Shown: positions 57,421 through 64,000 of the stretch, in pieces
Layout: every line of letters begins with the position of its first letter
Position numbering within the stretch: position 1 is the stretch's first letter
Position numbers and translations under genes: made by a program
Source of the DNA: Clusia tigrina
Lineage: Eukaryota; Arthropoda; Insecta; Diptera; Clusiidae
Length of the DNA: 64,000 nt
Assembly (NCBI GenBank): GCA_920105625.2
Contig: OV050030.1
Span: forward strand, 167,379,315-167,443,314
Direction of reading: 5' to 3'
The notes under the pieces: model-generated
What the model was told of the DNA's origin: nothing
Database searches by the model: none
What the model saw: only the letters and a program-made list of their open reading frames with translations

Positions 57421-58656
57421 TCGCATGAGCAGCAGAGTCAATAACTGGGGCGTTTATGCAATACGTTATTAAGTTTGTAGCTACTCATAACGTACACGGG
57501 TAATATGATGCGTTGACATTTTTGGCATGCGCTATAATGACAAGCGTATGTGCCATGTACATATGTATGTATGTCAATAATTAAGTATGAGCGCGTGTAG
57601 CGTGTAAGTTTAATATGAGACATGGTGGTTTGCATGCATATGTTTAGCAGTAATATTTTAATTGTTTTATCAGTACGATATACATGAAATCGTATGGGTA
57701 GGGCATGAAGGTAAACGTAAGTATGTTTGGAAGAGCAATAGGGAAGTAAGTAAAGTAAATAAACACGGAAGCAGTGTAATTAATCAATTTTATATTTAGT
57801 ATAAGTAATGATAATAGGAAAAGAAGAAACTCAAGGAAATTGAAAAAAAAACACCATTTCCTAAATATCTCTTTTATTGATATGAATAATGTAATAAAGA
57901 AGATAAGTATGGAATACAATTGATTTCAATTAGTTTGAATACAACTTCCGGGTGTACGACCCTGGAAGTATCGAACGTTGGCAGCATCGGATGTTTTGAC
58001 TCGTTTAACAATTATGTAGGACAATTATGAATGGGGTTGTTTTGAAGTAAGAGGTTAGAAAGGGTCTTGTTAGTATATTTAGTTAATATGACAGGTTGGT
58101 CTAAGCTAAAATAAGTTAGGGAGAATAATCCGTAGGTAAGAAGCTAAGAGAGCTAGTTGAGAATGGATAATAGTAAAATCAAAATTAGGTTAGATAGACT
58201 AAAGTTTGCTTGTAAGTTTATTGTGTGTATTAAGTTAAGTGTTAATTGAGAAAAAATCTGGAGCTATAGGCTAGCTAACAGCGGTTAGAAAGCTAACGTA
58301 AAATTGGCGGAGCTTCAGCGCAGTAGGAAGTAGGGTAGTGTTAATACCGAGGGGGTGCCTGTATGTTTCGTATGCATTCATAGAGGGGTTTTCCACACTA
58401 GAGGTGTTATGAATATATACGAAACCAGATTTTTTTTTAAGAGAAGAAAGGAATTGGGTATTTAGATATTTAGATATTCTAGATTATGGTAAGAAAAAAA
58501 AGAGGAGAAAAGGTCGGTCGATGGTGGATGTTAGTGTAAAGTAGTGATAACGATAATGTAGCAATAGTATAACCATAATGATTATTTAAATATTTAGAGA
58601 AATAGAAATTTTTATTAGATAAGTTATTGTAGCGATTACTTATTTTTTTTCTACAG
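57421..58656 (+). other. 1.2-kb non-coding gap between pol and env
   Basis: Stops in all frames. In related elements pol and env overlap or nearly touch, so this looks like inserted or decayed sequence. At 57950-57990 'GGGTGTACGACCCTGGAAGT' followed by TTGGCAGCATCGG resembles an LTR end plus primer-binding site. The right end is a pyrimidine-rich run leading to the splice acceptor. Confidence 0.55.
58641..58656 (+). promoter_or_regulatory. Predicted splice acceptor for env mRNA
   Basis: TATTTTTTTTCTACAG ends at 58656, four bases before the env ATG at 58660. A strong pyrimidine tract plus CAG; it pairs logically with the donor at 51766. Confidence 0.65.
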
Positions 58657-58659
58657 TAT

Positions 58660-60462
58660 ATGTGTAATGCAGCTGTGTTCTTGGTAGCCTATTTGAGCGT
58701 TCCAGCGAAATGCAGCGAAACCGCGGAAGTGCGGGTGGAACCCTTGGCGGAAATGGACCTGATTTTGGAATCACTGGATAATGTTTGGTTCTCGAAAGAT
58801 GAGTGGGTGGTGATATCGGAGTTTCGCGATGCTGATCTGGAGCCAGTACTGAAGAAACTAGAAGACTTGCAAAAGAAAACAATGGAGCTTTGCGAGTTAA
58901 GAGCAAATACGGCAGGATCTGACGGAAGTAAGAGAGGGTGTGAGATAACGGCAGCGGAAGCGGAATCGATAATAGCGGGGCTCAGACGAAACGAGCAAGC
59001 TATGTCATTTCGGGGTAGCAAACAACGTGCAACAAGGTCGTTAATAGATGTCGGTAGTGAGATACTGAAGTGGGGTATCGGAACCATGGACCATCGTGAC
59101 ACGGACAAGATTTACGCTCATTTGCAAGGTCTGGATATTCAACAGGCTAAAACTATGTCGGTCTTAGGCAAAGAAATAACCATTCTGCGTTCGAGCTACA
59201 AAGGGTTACACAAAGCAGTAAAGAAAATTTTTGTCGATATTAAACGGTTGCAGGCTGGCATGAAATCGATAAATGAGAAAACTGCGGAAGCCTTGAGCAA
59301 TTTGGCGGAACTCGTTAATCTGGAGAATTTTGTTTAAGAAGAACTTGTGAACCTGCAAGGACGTCAGCAAATTGAAATGGCAGTCGTGGATGATTTGTTG
59401 CATGGGAAGTTACACCCTATGTTCACTTCCACCGAAGCCCTACTTAAAGCAGCTCCCAAGACTTTGGGTGGCATAAACTGGTATTTGGAGAAGCCTGAAC
59501 AGCTGTACGAGTTAGCAACGGTCCGAGCAGCGAAGTCGAAAGCGGGGTATCTGGTGGTCATAAAAATACCACTCCCTCTTCCTGATGCATATGCGGTATA
59601 CAAGATATATCCCGTACCTAAAGCGTTAAACGGTAACTGGAGCCTAGTACCGAAGACACTTTATGACTACATCACAGAGAATCGAGTGCATGATAATTAT
59701 ATCGGACTAACGTCGGATGACATTAAGTCTTGTAGAATGATGGATATTTCACAGCGTATGTGTCCACATCCGGGGAAAGCCCTTACAAGGGAAAGCAAAT
59801 CTTGTGAAGTACAGGCGTTGAAAAATGAGCAAGACAAGTGCGAGCATGTAGCAGTCTCGGCTACGGGAGGATTGTTGGTAGTGACAGAGTCACCAAACCG
59901 CTGGCTATACCATTTTGATGAGACAATTTTTGTGTCTGCAGTGTGCCAAGCAAGATCAACAAGAATAGAGCTGCAGGGGACGGGATTCCTGCACATTGGC
60001 GAAGACTGTCGGTTGATTGGGAAAGAGATGGTGCTGGTGCATAGAGCGCAGAAGAACCAGCATTACGAGTTTTCACCAGCAAGTATGGGAACTAGAGAGA
60101 TAGCGGCCAACGTTCAGGCCTTGTTAACAACTTTGCAGCGTTCGAAACCAATAAATAGTACATATGTACCAACGACGATACAAGCAATACCCCACGAAGA
60201 TTTGCGGAAGATTCTAGCGACTAACGGCAAGTCAATTAACGAGTTAATGAGGGAAACGGAGAAAGAGCAGACGTTGTGGAACCTTAAAGCATCGTACGAT
60301 ATAACGCACTCCTCATTGGAAAAGGGAGGGATCGCCGCGATCATAACGCTGGCAATGATCGTTGCAGTAATCGCATATATATTCTGCCAGTTAAGGAAGC
60401 GAGTCAAATACCCACAACGAGTACCACAACCAACGCCGCAGGTAGCAGAGATTGCAGTGTAG
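58660..60462 (+). pseudogene. Errantivirus env (baculovirus F-like glycoprotein)
   Basis: ATG 58660 begins with a signal-peptide-like stretch (residues about 2-18, Ala/Val/Phe/Leu-rich, then A-K-C). A basic R-x-x-R site (K-Q-R-A-T-R, about 59020-59037) is followed by a hydrophobic, Gly-containing segment, the pattern of a furin site and fusion peptide. A helical stretch follows. One in-frame TAA at 59335-59337 divides the frame; the same frame stays open from 59338 to 60462. Near the C-terminus is one membrane span (about 60328-60396) and a short basic tail. Env would allow particle entry into cells; this copy is interrupted, and its pol is dead. Confidence 0.82.
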
Positions 60463-60696
60463 AGTAGCGTAGGCTAAGCAAACCAGTTGTTAGGGTTAAG
60501 AATGTACAAAATGTTTCAGAAAAAATAAATAAATAAAATAAATAAAAAGGAAGAGAAAACGAACCAAGAAAAAAAGAAATTAATAAATTTAAAAAAAAAC
60601 AATATTAAAAGAATAAAAATAAATAAATGGAAAAATATATAAAAAAATAACACAATAGTTAAAAGAAGAAAAAATTAAAAATATTTGAAAAGAAAA

Positions 60697-60775
<79 letters not shown>

Positions 60776-60825
60776 ATAAAAATAAAAAAAGAACATAAAT
60801 AATAATATAAATATACATATAAAAT
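60463..60825. other. AT-rich sequence with (TA)n tract after env
   Basis: A/T-rich, AAATAAATAAA-type runs and a (TA)n tract at about 60701-60775. The expected 3' LTR of the errantivirus could not be found here. LOA-4 starts at its right end. Confidence 0.6.
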
Positions 60826-60939
60826 CCTTCGTGAAGAGCAGTCACCTTGTCGGGGTACGAAGGCTTAAGGGATTGCAATGACGCAATGGGTTAGGATGGC
60901 GGAGTTTCGGCTCTAATGGGATTACCCCTAACCGGACTG
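60826..60939 (+). ncRNA. Candidate HDV-like ribozyme at LOA-4 5' end
   Basis: P1: CCTTCGT 60826-60832 with ACGAAGG 60857-60863. P3: ACC 60844-60846 with GGT 60854-60856 around the 7-base loop TTGTCGG. P2: CAGTC 60839-60843 with GACTG 60935-60939, directly next to P3. P4: GGTTAG 60889-60894 with CTAACC 60928-60933. The nested double-pseudoknot order equals that of HDV and of the LOA-1 candidate although the sequences differ. The J4/2 consensus is not clear and P1 does not start with G. Confidence 0.5.
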
Positions 60940-61204
60940 ACTACTGCGGAGTAATCCAACTAAGAACTGTCTCCCTCCTAATCCAGGGTGTTCTTGGGAT
61001 CGTGCCCATTGGATGTTGTTTTGCAGCCAGGAGGTTAATTAGGCTGTATCCTAACGGAGCTCCCTTCCTGACACCAGGCCGCCTCAGGTAGTAACGGTGG
61101 CCTTGCTGTGGTACGGGGCGCTGCCACAGTTGACCAACCCCTTCGCCTTTCAAATTTTTGGCTGCCTTAGCTTGATCAATCGAGCGGGTGGCCGTAAGAA
61201 CCAG

Positions 61205-62426
61205 ATGGATAAACTTAAAAAAAATAAAACTGACATGCGGTCTCTAAAAGCTATTTCGGATGGGAATCCAAAATCCTCCGCACACTCTGCGGCAGCTATT
61301 GTCGCTAAGGACGACGAGCCTGTCACAAGCAAAGCCACGTGCTGCGATAGTGTTGCTAAACACGGAACCAAAAGGTTCTATAAAGTAAAAAGTGCTGCTC
61401 TCCGGACGGTGGAACGCTTGTCGCGGATCCCAGAGAATGAGAGGACGGTGAAGCAGAAGGCTTCCCTCGAGTGGGCGACGAAAGCCGTGAAGGAGTCTGA
61501 AGCTCCAACACTACAGGCTACAAAACGTCAACGGTCCCTAGAAGAGACCACCAACCCGGACCCAAAGAAATTTAAGAAGCGCGGTACTGTCACCACGAAG
61601 TCCTTCAGCGAAGTGCTGAAAGGACACCAGGTCATGGCGGTCATAGATCGTAATGACCCGGATGGCAGTATCGCTCCTGAGTGCTGGAAAAAGGTAGAAG
61701 TAAGCCTATCAAGGCTCTACCTCCAGCTTTTGAAGGAATTCCCAGGTGGTTTTCCCTCTTTTCGCGACAGCGGATGGCATCAGAGCCACGTGAAGCTGAT
61801 TGCCTGCGCGGATCAAAGGTCAGTCGACCTTTATAAGATTGCGATCTCCAGGATAGGGGAAGCATGGCCAGGCGCAAGGCTCGAAGTCGTACCTAGGGAG
61901 TTGATCCCTAGTAGACCAAGAGCGCGCGCATGGATCCCAGCCGAACCGTCTGACCCTGAGGCTATCCTGGAGATTTTTAGGTTGAGCAACTAGCAGCTCC
62001 CGACTAATAATTGGAAGGTTACTAAGGTAGAGGAACCAAGAGGGGATTACCGGTCAATAACCCTTGTGGTGAACGCCGAATCTCTGGCTACTCTAGCGAA
62101 ATCCAATTGGGTCGTGGGCTATGGCTTCTCATCCACAAGCCTTAAGGTATACAAAAAGGACGAGCAAACCTTCTTACACGGATCAAGCGGTATTGAATCC
62201 CGCAGGGGTAACTGCTGATTCTGCTGCTGCTGAGGACTCCGCCATGCACCCGAAACGCAGTGACTCTATGTCAACTGTGGGGGGTTTGGAGAGTCTCCTA
62301 GGGACAACCACACTCAGTGAGGAGGAAGTCCTTCTGGAGTCAGACTCGGAGTCTGAGGCTGATGTCACGGTGGTGGAGGTGACCAGCGCTACAAGTAGCA
62401 GAGATGCTACGAATAGTGCAGATTAA
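61205..62426 (+). pseudogene. LOA-4 ORF1
   Basis: ATG 61205 (M-D-K-L-K-K-N-K) is preferred to the upstream in-frame ATG 61097, which lies in 5' UTR-like sequence. A Lys/Arg-rich N-terminus is followed by 'KKFKKRGTVTTKSFSEVLKG' and a DUF4780-like region ('QSHVKLIACADQRSVDLYKI', 'RPRARAWIPAEP', 'LPTNNWKVTKV'). TAG at 61991-61993 interrupts the frame, and a frame change between 62121 and 62218 leads into an acidic Ser/Glu/Asp-rich tail ending at 62426. The protein would coat the element RNA. No CCHC knuckles were seen. Confidence 0.78.
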
Positions 62427-64000
62427 CCTCCATCACTCGAAGGCGGCGTCTGCCAGCCTTCAGCTCCGTCTTGCAAAAGGGGGAGTAGACATTGTCCTGA
62501 TCCAAGAACCCTGGACACACGGGGACTTGGTATGTGGTCTCAGGACTGAAAATTATAGCTTGCTGTATACCGTAAGTGAAGGAAGACCTAGGTCTTGTAT
62601 CCTCATTAGGAATAATGTTAGCTCATTTATTCTCCCCAATTACAGCAACAAGGATTTAACGGCCGTCTGCCTGGAAACTGGCAAGGGACGGTACTGGTTG
62701 GTCTCGGCCTATATGGTGCATGACCATGAGATCCTTCCAGAAGCCAACCTACACAAGCTTGTTGTGGATGCAAAGGCTCAACGGGTGGCTGTTATTATTG
62801 GATGCGATGCCAATGCGCACCATGATATCTGGGGAAGCACGGATGTCAATGAACGAGGTGAGTCATTATATGAATATATTGTAACGACTAACCTTTCTGT
62901 ATGCAATAAGGGGTCAGAACCCAATTTTATTACTGCTAATAGGCAAGAAGTCCTAGACTTAACCCTTGCCTCCGAATCAATTTTTGATCGGATCTCAAAT
63001 TGGAGAGTTCTAGAGGAACATTCCTTTTCGGATCATAGGTTAATTCAGTTTGATCTTCTAGATAGTCTACCTAGCCCTAAGGCTTTTAGAAATGTCAGGA
63101 AAGTAAACTGGGACCTATACAAGGTGACTGTAGCTAGACTACTAAATCAGAACCCCACAAGAACAAGCACGTGTGACGAAATTGATAGGTCTGTGGAGGT
63201 TCTAACGGTTGCTCTTAATAAGGCTCTATTGGTCTCTTGTTCCCTCAGTAGACCCAGGGGGAAACAAAAACCCACATGGTGGGGGGAGGAAATTAGGGGA
63301 CTCAGACAAAACTGTAGGAGACTTTTCAACAGCGCAAAGAAGTCTAGAAATAGTGCAGACTGGGCTTTATCTAAGGCAGCACTCAGAGCCTTCAAAAGTA
63401 AGCTTAGGAAAGCACAGAGAGAATCGTGGAGGAACTTTTGCGGTGACGTAGAAGATATCTCTGAGACGTCCAGGTTGAGGAAGATCCTATCAACTGCTCC
63501 AATGGTACCTGGTTACCTGAGGAGGGAGGAGGGATCCTGGACTTCTAATAGTAATGAGACTCTAGAGCTTCCCTGGTTGCTCGAGTACCATTCCGCGGAG
63601 AACGAATCCCAGCGGGAATGTAGTTGAAGTCAACTCAGACATAGTCACGAAGCCAAAATTGCAATGGGCTATCCATAGCTTCAAACCATTTAAAGCATCT
63701 GGCCCAGATGGTGTAGCTCCAATTGAAATTCATCAGTCAGAGAATCTTATAATAGAGTGGCTGTTAAAGATCTATAATAGTTGTCTTGAATTAGCGTATA
63801 TTCCAGGCTCATGGAAGCATGGGGGTAATTTTTATACCCAAGGCCGGCAAAAGCTCGCACACAGCTCCAGGGGACTTAAGACCCATTAGTCTGTCCTCCT
63901 TCTGTCTAAAAATCCTGGAAAGGTTGGTAGATATTCATCTGAGGCTCACTATAGACAGACAGAAGCTGTCAGTCTCTCAGCATGCCTACGTTAAGGGTAA
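62404..64000 (+). pseudogene. LOA-4 ORF2: endonuclease and start of reverse transcriptase
   Basis: ATG 62404 (M-L-R-I-V-Q-I-N-L-H). The APE-type endonuclease is complete: 'VQINLHHSKAA' (Asn), 'IVLIQEPWTHG' (Glu, about 62500), 'IIGCDANAHHDIWGS' (Asp/Asn, about 62800) and 'EEHSFSDHRLIQFDL' (Asp-His, about 63015). The linker to RT (63080-63560) is intact. A frame change near 63590 and another near 63815 precede and follow 'LQWAIHSFKPFKASGPDG' (about 63660). RT continues with 'DLRPISLSSFCLKILERLVD' (about 63870) to the window end. The endonuclease nicks target DNA to prime reverse transcription. Confidence 0.85.

Larger units (their letters stand above)
51457..60470 (+). mobile_element. Defective errantivirus-type gypsy element (gag, pol, env)
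   Basis: A tRNA-Ser primer-binding site at 51637, a splice donor at 51765/51766, gag 52526-53502, pol 53575-57420, a 1.2-kb gap, a splice acceptor at 58656 and env 58660-60462 give the layout of insect errantiviruses (17.6, ZAM and Yoyo type). The left border (LTR start) is only approximate. No 3' LTR was found after env: AT-rich sequence follows and then LOA-4. Multiple lesions in gag, pol and env make it inactive. Confidence 0.8.
60826..64000 (+). mobile_element. LOA-4: LOA/Jockey-type non-LTR element, cut by window end
   Basis: 5' end at about 60826 with a candidate ribozyme, ORF1 61205-62426 and ORF2 from 62404 (endonuclease, start of RT). It supplies the endonuclease-to-RT stretch missing from LOA-1. 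ORF1 and ORF2 overlap by 23 bases. Reading is broken by a stop and frame change in ORF1 and two frame changes in ORF2. Confidence 0.85.

Noticed and set aside
60463..60825. 3' LTR of the errantivirus
   Set aside because: No stretch here matches 51413-51640; only AT-rich sequence is seen.

Overview
The window looks like transposon-packed, probably heterochromatic DNA from a higher dipteran fly. A tephritid fruit fly is my best guess; this is inferred from the mix of insect retroelement families, AT richness and (TA)n tracts, and no host gene is present to confirm it. I found no intact gene, tRNA, rRNA or CRISPR array. Almost every recognisable reading frame is a broken piece of a transposable element.

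Left part (1-32.9 kb). After a short tandem array (1-588), an old BEL/Pao element on the minus strand (BEL-A) acts as host for a nest of later insertions, most of them marked by a target-site duplication (TSD). LOA-1 (LOA/Jockey-type non-LTR, plus strand, 2821-13712, 12-bp TSD) was itself hit by Gyp-1 (412/mdg1-like gypsy, 3179-10050, TSD ACTG). Gyp-2 (minus-strand gypsy, 14629-19312, TSD TCTG) cut the BEL-A gag. BEL-B (20377-32680, TSD CATTG) landed in the BEL-A leader and was cut in its integrase by Gyp-3 (25665-31940, TSD ACGC), an LTR element with gag and protease only. LTR divergence judged by eye fits this order: Gyp-2 LTRs differ most, then BEL-B, then Gyp-3, and Gyp-1 LTRs differ at about one site.

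Middle part (32.9-50.3 kb). A 593-bp pure (TA)n tract is followed by a decayed BS/Doc-like Jockey-clade element (33494 to about 38908). It is interrupted by a minus-strand LOA fragment (LOA-2) and by a 5'-truncated LOA copy (LOA-3), each with a TSD. It then abuts a Helitron helicase fragment and a possible P-superfamily fragment. A Tigger/pogo element with terminal inverted repeats (TIRs) follows, then a DNA element with palindrome-bearing TIRs and a small MADF-like frame, then long AT-rich sequence with nothing recognisable.

Right part (50.3-64 kb). A retroelement LTR, primer-binding site and gag start (LTR-X) are interrupted by a second tRNA-Ser-primed element. That one is a defective errantivirus (gag, pol, and an env with splice signals and one in-frame stop) whose 3' LTR I could not find. 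The window ends inside LOA-4, which keeps its 5' end, ORF1 and endonuclease.

The most interesting signals are the nest itself, HDV-like ribozyme folds at the exact 5' ends of LOA-1 and LOA-4, the gag-protease-only LTR element Gyp-3, and Gyp-1, whose LTRs are nearly identical although its coding region is heavily broken.
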